In this document: in pieces, positions 32,608-40,712 of the stretch
Layout: every line of letters begins with the position of its first letter
Position numbering within the stretch: the first letter of the stretch is position 1
NCBI GenBank assembly: GCA_964569315.1
Contig: CAZMUZ010000019.1
Span: 1 to 46,333 of the forward strand
From: CADEFF01 sp964569315
GTDB taxonomy: Bacteria; Pseudomonadota; Alphaproteobacteria; Dongiales; Dongiaceae
Direction: 5' to 3'
Length of the DNA stretch: 46,333 nucleotides
Made by a program: the position numbers and the translations under genes
Notes under the pieces: generated by a model
Told to the model about the DNA's origin: nothing
Databases searched by the model: none
The model's input: only the letters and a program-made list of their open reading frames with translations

Positions 32608-33570
32608 ATGCACCATTTGGGGGACGGACCCGTGCGCGTTGCCCGCCTGCCACTCGCCGTTGCATTCCTCGTCGCATTCGCTGGCATGATGCTCGGAGCC
32701 GAGGCTCCGCGCGCCGCTGAGCCGGCAGCCATGGCGCCGGCCGGCGTCGCCTTCGACACCTTGCCGATCGTGGCGCCCAGGGAAAGCGACTCGACCGCCG
32801 TCCTGAAGCTGCAGGCGATCGTGGTGACGGGCGCGAATCCGATCAAGGACAAGCTCACCTGGACGGTGGTTCGCCCCGCGAGCGGCGATCAGCCCGCGGT
32901 CGCGGTGGCCCGGCAGACGGCGGCGCAGCCCCTCTTCAAGCTACCTCCAGGCGACTATCTGGTGGAAGCGAGCTGGCAGGGGATCCGCAGCCAGCGGCCG
33001 ATCTCGATCAAGGCGTCGCGGCCGACGACCTTCGTGATGAACTTCAATACCGGCTCCATCAAGATAAAGATGATCCCCTATACGGGCGCCGAAGTGATCA
33101 GCACGCCGGTGCAGTGGGACATCTATCCGCACAAGAAGGGCCTCGGCGGCAATCTCGATCCCGCCATGCGCGTGGCCTCGGTGAGCTCGCCGCAGCAGCA
33201 GTTCACCCTGCCGGCCGGGCAGTACATCGTGCGGGCCAGCTACTCCGGCACCACCGCCGACCTCGTCATCCCGATCGAGGCGGGCCACACGTACAAATAC
33301 ACGATCAACCTCTATGCGGCGAACGTGAAGCTGACGCCGGTGGGCGCCAAGGGCGAGGACATCGTCTGGTCGGTCTTCCGTCAGAAGCTGGACGAGCATG
33401 GCAACCGCACGCTGGTTCAGACCCGCACGGGCGGATCGCCGACGCTGCTGCTCCGCGAGGGCAACTACATCGTCGCCGCGCGCCAGGGCAATCTTGCAGG
33501 CGAGACGCTGGTTCAGGTCGCCGCCGGCACCACGCCGAAGGTCAAGGTCACGCTCAAGAAGAAGAGCTAG
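32608..33570 (+). CDS. Exported beta-sandwich repeat protein
   Basis: A 320-residue exported protein. After the signal peptide, three copies of a ~90-residue unit can be read, each with a closing strand of the form L-P-x-G-x-Y-hyd-V: KLPPGDYLVEASW (about residues 112-124), TLPAGQYIVRASY (about 202-214) and LLREGNYIVAARQ (about 286-298). This resembles carboxypeptidase-regulatory/Ig-like repeats and ends in a lysine-rich strand. Two starts fit: ATG at 32608 (AGGGG eleven bases upstream) and GTG at 32632 (GGGGGA seven bases upstream), the latter giving the neater signal peptide. The gene ends at a strong terminator. Function unknown, probably periplasmic or surface-associated. Confidence 0.78.
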   Translation: MHHLGDGPVRVARLPLAVAFLVAFAGMMLGAEAPRAAEPAAMAPAGVAFDTLPIVAPRESDSTAVLKLQAIVVTGANPIKDKLTWTVVRPASGDQPAVAVARQTAAQPLFKLPPGDYLVEASWQGIRSQRPISIKASRPTTFVMNFNTGSIKIKMIPYTGAEVISTPVQWDIYPHKKGLGGNLDPAMRVASVSSPQQQFTLPAGQYIVRASYSGTTADLVIPIEAGHTYKYTINLYAANVKLTPVGAKGEDIVWSVFRQKLDEHGNRTLVQTRTGGSPTLLLREGNYIVAARQGNLAGETLVQVAAGTTPKVKVTLKKKS

Positions 33571-33610
33571 CTACGGCTTCGGTCGTCGGGTCGCGAACCC
33601 GGCTGAAACG

Positions 33611-33645
33611 AAAGGGCGGCGGGACATTCCCGCCGCCCTTTTGTT
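33611..33645. terminator. Strong bidirectional rho-independent terminator
   Basis: AAAGGGCGGCGGGA (33611-33624), loop CAT, TCCCGCCGCCCTTT (33628-33641): a perfect 14-bp stem followed by TGTTTG, with an A-run on the 5' side so that the minus-strand transcript also ends in U's. It lies 40 bases after the repeat-protein stop and 30 bases before the hutU stop on the other strand, and should serve both. Confidence 0.88.
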
Positions 33646-33675
33646 TGCATGGGCGGGAAGAGTTGCGCCAGAGAT

Positions 33676-35352
33676 CTAATCTTCCAGCATCGGCAGATCG
33701 AGGCCCTTCTCCTTCGCGCACTGGATGGCGATCTCGTAGCCGGCATCGGCATGGCGCATCACGCCGGAGGCGGGATCGTTGGTGAGCACCCGCTCGAGCC
33801 GACGCGCCGCTTCCCTGGTGCCGTCGGCGACGATCACCATGCCGGCATGCTGCGAATAGCCGATGCCGACGCCGCCGCCGTGATGCAGCGAAACCCAGGT
33901 CGCGCCCGAGGCGCAGTTGAGCAGCGCGTTCAGGAGCGGCCAGTCGCTGACCGCGTCGGAGCCGTCCTGCATCGCTTCGGTCTCGCGGTTCGGGCTCGCG
34001 ACGGAGCCCGAATCGAGGTGGTCGCGGCCGATGACGATCGGCGCCTTGAGCTCGCCTTTCGCGACCATCTCGTTGAAGGCGAGGCCGAGCCGGGCGCGCT
34101 CGCCGAGCCCCACCCAGCAGATTCGCGCCGGCAGCCCCTGGAACTGGATGCGGCTGCGCGCCATGTCGAGCCAGTTGTGCAGATGCGGGTTGTCCGGAAT
34201 GAGCTCCTTCACCCGCGCATCGGTCCGATAGATGTCCTCGGCCTCGCCCGAGAGCGCCGCCCAGCGGAAAGGGCCGATGCCGCGGCAGAAGAGGGGGCGG
34301 ATATAGGCCGGCACGAAGCCCGGAAAATCGAAGGCGTCGCCCACGCCCTCCTCGAGCGCCATCTGCCGGATGTTGTTGCCGTAATCGAGCGTCGGGATGC
34401 CCATCTTGTGGAAGGCGAGCATCGCCTTCACCTGCACCGCCATCGACTCCTTGGCGGCGCGCACCACCGCTTCCGGATCGCTCTCGCGCATGCGCTCCGC
34501 CTTGTCGAGGCTCCACCCCGCCGGCAGATAGCCGTTGAGCGGATCGTGGGCCGAGGTCTGGTCGGTGACGACATCGGGCTTGATGCCGCGTTTCACCAGT
34601 TCGGGGAAGACCTCCGCCGCGTTGCCGAGCAGGCCGACCGAGACCGCTTCGCCGCGCTTGCCCGCGTCGCGGATGATGCCGAGCGCTTCGTCGAGATTGT
34701 CGGAGCGGCGGTCGAGATAGCGCGTCTCGAGCCGCTTCTCGATCCGGCTCGGCGAGCATTCGACGGCCAGCATGGAGGCGCCTGCCATGGTGGCGGCGAG
34801 CGGCTGGGCGCCGCCCATGCCGCCGAGCCCGCCCGTCAATATCCATTTGCCTTTGAGGTTGCCGGCGAAATGCCGCCGGCCGACCTCGACGAACGTCTCG
34901 TAGGTGCCCTGCACGATGCCCTGGCTGCCGATATAGATCCAGGAGCCGGCGGTCATCTGACCGTACATCATCAGCCCCTTGCGATCGAGCTCGTGGAATT
35001 TCTCCCAGGTCGCCCAATGCGGCACGATGTTCGAATTGGCGATCAGCACGCGCGGTGCGTCGGGATGGGTGCGGAAGATGCCGACCGGCTTCCCCGACTG
35101 CACCAGCAGCGTCTCGTCGCCCTCGAGCTTCTTCAGCGCGTCGACGATGCGATCGAAGCATTGCCAATCGCGGGCGGCGCGGCCGATGCCGCCATAGACC
35201 ACAAGCTCCTGTGGCTTCTCCGCGACCTCGGCATCGAGATTGTTCATCAGCATGCGCATCGCCGCCTCGGTCAGCCAGCTCTTGGCCGCGATCCGGGAGC
35301 CGCGCGGGCTGCTGATCTTTCGCTCGTTGTCGAGGCGCTTGGAGGCGGTCAT
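33676..35352 (-). CDS. hutU: Urocanate hydratase
   Basis: Second enzyme of histidine breakdown: adds water to urocanate to give imidazolone propionate, using tightly bound NAD+. 558 residues, usual length. Seen: SSPRGSRIAAKSWLTEAAMRML, the NAD-binding GGLGGMGGAQPLA, the active-site cysteine region YIRPLFCRGIGPFRW, and a C-terminal GDWxxL-type SWNGWL region. Near-complete identity blocks leave no doubt about the family. ATG at 35352 is the conserved start; a chance open frame extends upstream through the next gene. No hutH (histidine ammonia-lyase) lies beside it. Confidence 0.97.
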   Translation of the reverse strand: MTASKRLDNERKISSPRGSRIAAKSWLTEAAMRMLMNNLDAEVAEKPQELVVYGGIGRAARDWQCFDRIVDALKKLEGDETLLVQSGKPVGIFRTHPDAPRVLIANSNIVPHWATWEKFHELDRKGLMMYGQMTAGSWIYIGSQGIVQGTYETFVEVGRRHFAGNLKGKWILTGGLGGMGGAQPLAATMAGASMLAVECSPSRIEKRLETRYLDRRSDNLDEALGIIRDAGKRGEAVSVGLLGNAAEVFPELVKRGIKPDVVTDQTSAHDPLNGYLPAGWSLDKAERMRESDPEAVVRAAKESMAVQVKAMLAFHKMGIPTLDYGNNIRQMALEEGVGDAFDFPGFVPAYIRPLFCRGIGPFRWAALSGEAEDIYRTDARVKELIPDNPHLHNWLDMARSRIQFQGLPARICWVGLGERARLGLAFNEMVAKGELKAPIVIGRDHLDSGSVASPNRETEAMQDGSDAVSDWPLLNALLNCASGATWVSLHHGGGVGIGYSQHAGMVIVADGTREAARRLERVLTNDPASGVMRHADAGYEIAIQCAKEKGLDLPMLED

Positions 35353-35429
35353 GGCAGAGATCCGATTGCTGGCGATTGTGCGATCTTCGGTTCTAGCCCG
35401 CAGGGGCCGGGACTGTCGAGCCGTGACGC

Positions 35430-36194
35430 CTAGTCGCTGGTGAGCTGCAGCAGGAAGTAGCCGGTGCCCTCGATATGGGCGAGTACCCCATGCCGATAGA
35501 GGCTGCTGAAGAAGGGCTGCGGGTCGTAGAGCGTTTGCGGCGTCTTCGCCAGCGCTTCCCGTACCGGCTCGGGGAACCAGCGCAGCTCCTCGATGGCCGG
35601 AACGTCGGGCGTCGCCGCGGCGGTCGCGAGGATCGCGGCGGTATCGTCCGGCGTGAACTCCATCACAGCCGTGATCCGCCAGGCCGTTCCGCCGCCGGCG
35701 GAAGACGCGTCGACGTCGTGCGGCAGCATCTGCCAGGTCGCGCTCACCGGCCGCTCCGGCAGGGTGATGGTATCGGCGAGGAAGTTGACATTGTGCCGGA
35801 TCAGCACGCCCTCGTCGATGCCGGGCAGCCGAATGACGTTCGTGAAGAAGACCAGGAAGAGGAGCGTTGCGATCATCGCGCCGCAGCAGCCGAGCAGGAT
35901 GAGTTGCCAGCGCTGAAGCTTGCCGAATTGCGGCTTCGGGCCCGCCGGCCCGAAGGGATCGCCGAGCGCGGGCGAAACCGCGTGCCGCGGGCGGCGAGGG
36001 CCGTCTTGGCCGGCGGGCCCGCCAGGCGCCTTTCGCCCTCCCGACCCCGGCAGACCGCCATGCCGCATTTGGCGCGGCCCGCCGCCCGCGGGGCGCGCTT
36101 GTGTCGGATTGCCCGGTCCGCCGGGCCCGCGCTGGCCGGCCCCGCGACGGGGGCCGCCACCGGCGCCGGGTTTCCTCGGTGGGTTGTCCGCCAT
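35430..36194 (-). CDS. Proline/glycine-rich single-pass membrane protein of unknown function
   Basis: A 254-residue protein. Residues 1-90 are low-complexity, rich in Pro, Gly and Arg (PRRGAGQRGPGGPGN-like tracts) and presumably cytoplasmic. A single transmembrane helix (WQLILLGCCGAMIATLLFLVFF, about 95-117) is followed by a ~135-residue soluble C-terminal part with no known motif (ITLPERPVSATWQMLP... HGVLAHIEGTGYFLLQL). The ATG at 36194 follows GAGGC. It lies between hutU and hutG, transcribed with hutU and divergent from hutG. The GC-rich N-terminus reads well in this frame only. Function unknown. Confidence 0.7.
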   Translation of the reverse strand: MADNPPRKPGAGGGPRRGAGQRGPGGPGNPTQARPAGGGPRQMRHGGLPGSGGRKAPGGPAGQDGPRRPRHAVSPALGDPFGPAGPKPQFGKLQRWQLILLGCCGAMIATLLFLVFFTNVIRLPGIDEGVLIRHNVNFLADTITLPERPVSATWQMLPHDVDASSAGGGTAWRITAVMEFTPDDTAAILATAAATPDVPAIEELRWFPEPVREALAKTPQTLYDPQPFFSSLYRHGVLAHIEGTGYFLLQLTSD

Positions 36195-36364
36195 GGGGAT
36201 GCCTCAGGGGATTCGCGAGGCCCATGATGGCAGAGGGTGCGATGGCTGCCAATCGGCAGGCCGGAGGACCCGTTGCCGCATGCGCATCCTCGAGGCGCCG
36301 CTTTTCAAGGCGGCAGAAGGCGAGGCATGATTTCGTCGGACGCTTGGGAGGGCGGACGGAAACG

Positions 36365-37180
36365 ATGGAGACATTCCGATTTCATCCGGGCGAGGGACCC
36401 TTGCTCATCAGCATGCCGCATGTCGGCACCCACCTGCCGGCGGCGCTCGCCGCCCGCATGAGCGACGCGGCGCAGGGCGTGCCCGATACGGACTGGCATG
36501 TCGATCGCCTCTATGACTTCGCCGCGTCGCTCGGCGCCCACCGGCTGATCGCCACCCATTCGCGCTATGTCGTCGATCTCAATCGTCCGCCGGACGGCAA
36601 GCCGCTTTATCCGGGCGCGAGCAATACGGAGCTCTGCCCGACCACCACCTTCGACGAACTGCCGATCTACGAAACGGGGTCCGGTCTCGCCGATGCGGAG
36701 ATCGCGGAGCGCATCGAGCGCTACTGGCGGCCCTATCACACGAAGCTCGGCGAAGCGCTCGCCGCGATCCGCGCGCAGCACGGCTTCGCGCTGCTCTTCG
36801 ACGCCCATTCGATCCGCTCGGAAGTGCCGCGCTTCTTTCCGGGCCGTCTGCCCGACATCAATCTCGGCACGGCGGATGGCGCCAGCGCGCCGCCGGAGCT
36901 TGCAGCGCGGCTGATCGAGGCGGCGGGCGAGGCCGAGAACTACAGCAGCGTGCTCAACGGCCGCTTCAAGGGCGGCTATATCACCCGGGCCTATGGCAGA
37001 CCCGCCGCCGGAATCCATGCCGTGCAGCTCGAACTCAGCCAGATCACCTACATGGAGGAGGCGCCGCCCTTCGGGTTCCGCGAGGATCGCGCCGCCGGCA
37101 TCCGGCCCGAACTCAGGCGGATTCTCGAAACCATGCTGGACTGGGCGAAGAGCGGGGCGCCCCAGACGGCGCGTGCCTGA
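36365..37180 (+). CDS. hutG: N-formylglutamate amidohydrolase
   Basis: Predicted to cut N-formylglutamate to glutamate and formate at the end of the five-step histidine pathway. 271 residues, FGase family. Seen: LLISMPHVGTHLP, the metal-binding TDWHVDRLYDFAASLGA, HSRYVVDLNRPPDGKPLYPG, and LLFDAHSIRSEVPRFFPGRLPDINLGT. The ATG at 36365 starts at the first conserved block; an in-frame start at 36101 would overlap the divergent gene's coding region. It is the only hut gene of the set on the plus strand, so it is not co-transcribed with hutU or hutI. Confidence 0.95.
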   Translation: METFRFHPGEGPLLISMPHVGTHLPAALAARMSDAAQGVPDTDWHVDRLYDFAASLGAHRLIATHSRYVVDLNRPPDGKPLYPGASNTELCPTTTFDELPIYETGSGLADAEIAERIERYWRPYHTKLGEALAAIRAQHGFALLFDAHSIRSEVPRFFPGRLPDINLGTADGASAPPELAARLIEAAGEAENYSSVLNGRFKGGYITRAYGRPAAGIHAVQLELSQITYMEEAPPFGFREDRAAGIRPELRRILETMLDWAKSGAPQTARA

Positions 37181-37213
37181 AACCCGCCCGGCGCGTTGCC
37201 GCCGGTAGGCGGC

Positions 37214-38878
37214 TCAGCCCTCGAAGCCGGCAGTGCGCAGCGCATCGGTAAGCCGCTTCAGCACCGCCGGGTCGCGGAACGGCTCGCTCCGGGCGAAGCG
37301 CCCGATGGTGTAGTCCGCCTGGCGTTTCTTGGCTTCGAGGGCGGCCTGGCGCGACGCGTCGACCTGGCCGTCGCCGACCAGCGAGGCCGCCAGATAGGCG
37401 AACATCCAGGCGGGCGGCGTCGCGATCTTGCGGAACGACGCGATGGCCTCGGCATACCGCCCCGCCACCATCTGGGCGGTGCCGAGATTTTCCTCGTACC
37501 AGTCGGGGTAGCCCGGATTGAGGCGCATCGCCTGCTGCACCCAGGCCGCGCCTTCTTCCGGGCGACCGCTATAGGCGTAGAAGAGACCGGCGCTCGCCGC
37601 CATGTCGGCGTCGTTGGGGTTCAGCGCCGCGGCGCGCTCATAGTGCCGCTCCGCGATGTCGTGCCGGTGCATGTAGAGATTCACGCGGCCCGCCGTGATG
37701 TGGCTCCAGCTATCGGTCTCGTCCAGTATCAGCGCCTGATGGGCGAGCGCCGCCGCATGGTCGATCAGCGATCGCTGGTTCTCGAAGAACCATTCGAAGA
37801 GATAGGTGGTGGCGAGCCGCGAATGGGCCTGGGCGTAGTGCGGGTCGAGCCCGATCGCACGTTCGAGCAGGGCCCGCGCGGTCCGGCAGTCCGCCAGCGT
37901 CCACCGATTGAGCAGGTCGAGGCTGCGCAGGAAGTAGTCGTAGGCCTGCAGGCTCTCGGGGTGCTTGCGCTTCGAGCTCTCGATGATTTCGTGCTGCAGC
38001 CTTCCGACGAGCTGCGCGGCGATGGTGCGCGACAGCTCGTCCTGCACCGCGAAGACGTCCTCGACCCGGCGATCGTAGCGCTCGGCCCATATGTGATGGC
38101 CGTTGGCGACGTCGGTCAGCTGTGCGGTGATGCGCAGCCGGTTGCCCGAGCGCCGCACGCTGCCTTCGAGCACATACTGCACGCCGAGCTCGCGGCCGAT
38201 CGCCGCCAGATCGCCGGCCCGTCCGCGATAGGCGAAGGAGGAGTTGCGCGCGATCACGAAGAGCGAGCGGAAGCGCGAGATCTCGGTGATGACGTCTTCG
38301 GTGATCCCGTCGCTGAAATAGACCTTATCGGGGTCGCCGCTCAGATTGACGAAGGGCAGGATCGCGATCGAAGGTTGCGCCGGCAGGCCGAGATTGCGCG
38401 ACGCGCTCGGTTGCTTGGCGATCTTCCCCGTCGCCTGACGGGCGCGGTAGATCCGCGCCGGACGGCCTTCCGTCGTGCGGTCGCGCGCGACCGGCCCTTC
38501 GAAGACCAGCGGCACGCGCCCGAGCATCTGGTCGAACACCACGCCCGACACGGCGATGACGCCGGGCTCGGCCGCCGCCAGCAGGCGCGCCGCCACTTCC
38601 ACCGCCTCGCCGCGCAGGTCGCCCGTGCCCTGCGCCACCTCCGCCAGATCCACGCCGATCCGCAGGCTGTCGCCGACGCGGCTCTCCTGCAACCGGATGG
38701 CGCAGCGCAGCGCCTGGCCGGCGGTCGGGAACTCCACGAAAAGGGCATCGTCGTCGTTCGCGGCCGCGATGCGACCGTCGCAGCTCGCAATGTGCTCGCG
38801 TGCGATCGACAGCCCCTCTGCGGGGCAAGCCAGGCCGAGAACGGCGGCAAGCCGGGTGTCGAGGTTGAGCGCGGCCAT
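37214..38878 (-). CDS. Cyclase-TolB-TPR protein with degenerate cyclase domain (pseudo-cyclase, B)
   Basis: A 554-residue relative of cyclases A and C. The TolB-like (SIAILPFVNLSGDPDKVYFSDG) and TPR regions (ALERAIGLDPHYAQAHSRLA, HYERAAALNPNDADMAASAG) are intact. The N-terminal ~130 residues align with a cyclase domain only in outline: the first metal-aspartate block (ADVVGYS-type) is missing, the GDGV-type site reads DDDA, and the N of the VNxAARL motif is replaced (EAVEVAARL). It should therefore not make cyclic nucleotide. The ATG at 38878 has no good ribosome site; TTG at 38899 is an alternative. It follows cyclase C by 85 bases on the same strand. Confidence 0.82.
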   Translation of the reverse strand: MAALNLDTRLAAVLGLACPAEGLSIAREHIASCDGRIAAANDDDALFVEFPTAGQALRCAIRLQESRVGDSLRIGVDLAEVAQGTGDLRGEAVEVAARLLAAAEPGVIAVSGVVFDQMLGRVPLVFEGPVARDRTTEGRPARIYRARQATGKIAKQPSASRNLGLPAQPSIAILPFVNLSGDPDKVYFSDGITEDVITEISRFRSLFVIARNSSFAYRGRAGDLAAIGRELGVQYVLEGSVRRSGNRLRITAQLTDVANGHHIWAERYDRRVEDVFAVQDELSRTIAAQLVGRLQHEIIESSKRKHPESLQAYDYFLRSLDLLNRWTLADCRTARALLERAIGLDPHYAQAHSRLATTYLFEWFFENQRSLIDHAAALAHQALILDETDSWSHITAGRVNLYMHRHDIAERHYERAAALNPNDADMAASAGLFYAYSGRPEEGAAWVQQAMRLNPGYPDWYEENLGTAQMVAGRYAEAIASFRKIATPPAWMFAYLAASLVGDGQVDASRQAALEAKKRQADYTIGRFARSEPFRDPAVLKRLTDALRTAGFEG

Positions 38879-38963
38879 CTTTCCCGGGGACCCGAGCAAG
38901 CTTTGCGGGCCCGCACTCTATGGAAGCGGGCCGCCCGAAGCAATGCGCTCGAATCCCGGATTC

Positions 38964-40712
38964 CTACGCGGGCAGCCCGGCGGCCCGGAGAGCCTCCTGG
39001 TAGTGCGAAAGTTCGCCCGGATCCTGATACGGAATCTTCGAAGCCCACTCCTCGATCGTGAATTCCGGATGGGCCTTCAGGACGAGGGCGGCCTGTTGAC
39101 GGGCCTCGTCGAGTCGGCCGAGTTGCGCATAGCTCGCGGCCAGGATCCGGCGGCCTTCGGTCGGATCCTGCATCCGGTTGACGGTGGCGATCGCGTCCTC
39201 GAACCGGCCTTGCGTGTAGTAGGCGTCGGCCAGATACCAGAGGTACCAGTCGGGGAAATAGGGATTGAAACGCATGGCGCGCCCGATCAGCTCGACCGCC
39301 TCGTTGGGGCGACCGTTGTAGGTGAGGGCGTCCGCATACTCGACCATGATGTCGGCGTCGTTCGGATTGAGGGCGAGCGCCCGCTCATAGGCCGCAAGTG
39401 CGAGGCTGGGCTGCTTCTGGTAGAGGTAGGCGAAGCCGAGCGCCGCCTGGGCGCGCGCATTGCCGGCGTCCATGGCCACCGCCTTCTTGGCGAGCGTCAT
39501 GGCGATCTCGAGCGATTTCGCCTCGTCCGCGCTCCAGCCGTAGCGCCAGTCGAGAATATGGGTCATGGAGAGCCCGGCATAGGCCCGGGCGAACTCCGCG
39601 TCGCGTTTGATCGCGCGTTCGTAGAGCTCGCGCGCCTCGGCGTTCGCCGCCTTGCCGCCGGCGAAGAGCAGGCGCTGCGCGCGCATGAGCAGGCCGTAGG
39701 CCTCGACGTCGCCCGTGCCGCCGCCGCGCTGGCGTCCCCGTTCCGTGACGGCGAGCCGCTGCGCGAGGGTGGCGACGATGAGCTCGGTGACCTCGTCCTG
39801 CACCGCGAAGACATCGGTCAGGTCGCGATCGTAACGTTCCGCCCAGAGATGCCGGTTGGTGGAGCCGTCCACAAGCTGCGAGGAGATGCGGACGCGGTTG
39901 CCGTCGGCGCGCACGCTGCCCTGCAGTACGTAGCGCACGCCGAGCGCGCGGCCGACCGTCGCCGCATCCACCTCGCGGTCGCGATAGGCGAAGGAGGAAT
40001 GGCGCGAGATCACGAAGAGCTCGCGAAACTTCGAGAGGCTGGTGATGATGTCTTCGCTGATGCCATCGCTGAAATAGGCCTGATCCGCCTCGCCGGTCAT
40101 GTTGACGAAGGGGAGCACGGCGATCGACGGCTTGGTCGGGATCGGCAGCTCGCCTTCGCGCACCGTCGTCGCGTTCGTCGCCATGGCCGGCGGTACGCGG
40201 TAGACATGCACCGGGCGGACGATGTTCTTGAGGCGCCGCTCGCCGAAATCCTCGATCACCACCGCGAGCCTGTCCTTCACATGCTCGCGCACGGCTTCCG
40301 ACATGGCGATCCCGCCGGGCTGCGCCAGCGCCTCGAGCCGCGCCGCGACATTGACGCCGTCGCCGAACAGGTTTTCGCCGTCGACCAGCACGTCGCCGAT
40401 GTTGACGCCGATGCGGAGCAGCATGCGCCGCTCGCTCGGCCGGTCGGCATTGACGCGGCTCGTTTCGTCCTGGATGGCGAGGGCGGCGGCCACGGCGGAT
40501 ACCGGGTTCTGGAACTCGGCCAGCACGCTGTCGCCGGCGCCGCCGAAGACGCGGCCGCGCTGCTCGACGACGAGCCGGTCGATGATGCCGCGCGACTCCT
40601 TGAGCGCCGCGAGCGTGCCCTCCTCGTCCTCGCCCATGAGGCGGGAATAGCCCACCGCATCGGCGCATAGGATCGTGCTGAGGCGACGCTCCATGCTCAC
40701 CGCGGCGGACAT
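38964..40712 (-). CDS. Class III nucleotidyl cyclase with TolB-like and TPR domains (C)
   Basis: A 582-residue protein with the same layout as cyclase A: cyclase domain 1-165 with metal aspartates D18 (CADAVGYS) and D61 (AGDSV) and the GVNVAARLE motif intact, a TolB-like segment (SIAVLPFVNMTGEADQAYFSDG), and TPRs from about residue 370 (AYERALALNPNDADIMVEYA). Likely an active adenylate or guanylate cyclase. The ATG at 40712 lies 16 bases inside the 3' end of hutI, so its translation is probably coupled to hutI on one transcript. Its companion, with a degenerate cyclase domain, follows directly. Confidence 0.87.
   Translation of the reverse strand: MSAAVSMERRLSTILCADAVGYSRLMGEDEEGTLAALKESRGIIDRLVVEQRGRVFGGAGDSVLAEFQNPVSAVAAALAIQDETSRVNADRPSERRMLLRIGVNIGDVLVDGENLFGDGVNVAARLEALAQPGGIAMSEAVREHVKDRLAVVIEDFGERRLKNIVRPVHVYRVPPAMATNATTVREGELPIPTKPSIAVLPFVNMTGEADQAYFSDGISEDIITSLSKFRELFVISRHSSFAYRDREVDAATVGRALGVRYVLQGSVRADGNRVRISSQLVDGSTNRHLWAERYDRDLTDVFAVQDEVTELIVATLAQRLAVTERGRQRGGGTGDVEAYGLLMRAQRLLFAGGKAANAEARELYERAIKRDAEFARAYAGLSMTHILDWRYGWSADEAKSLEIAMTLAKKAVAMDAGNARAQAALGFAYLYQKQPSLALAAYERALALNPNDADIMVEYADALTYNGRPNEAVELIGRAMRFNPYFPDWYLWYLADAYYTQGRFEDAIATVNRMQDPTEGRRILAASYAQLGRLDEARQQAALVLKAHPEFTIEEWASKIPYQDPGELSHYQEALRAAGLPA

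Noticed and set aside
37214..38878. Calling this gene a pseudogene because of the damaged cyclase domain
   Set aside because: The frame is intact over 554 codons, with good TolB and TPR regions; only the catalytic residues are lost.
37196..39061. 621-residue plus-strand frame opposite the pseudo-cyclase
   Set aside because: Low-complexity antisense translation; the minus frame has TolB and TPR motifs in order.
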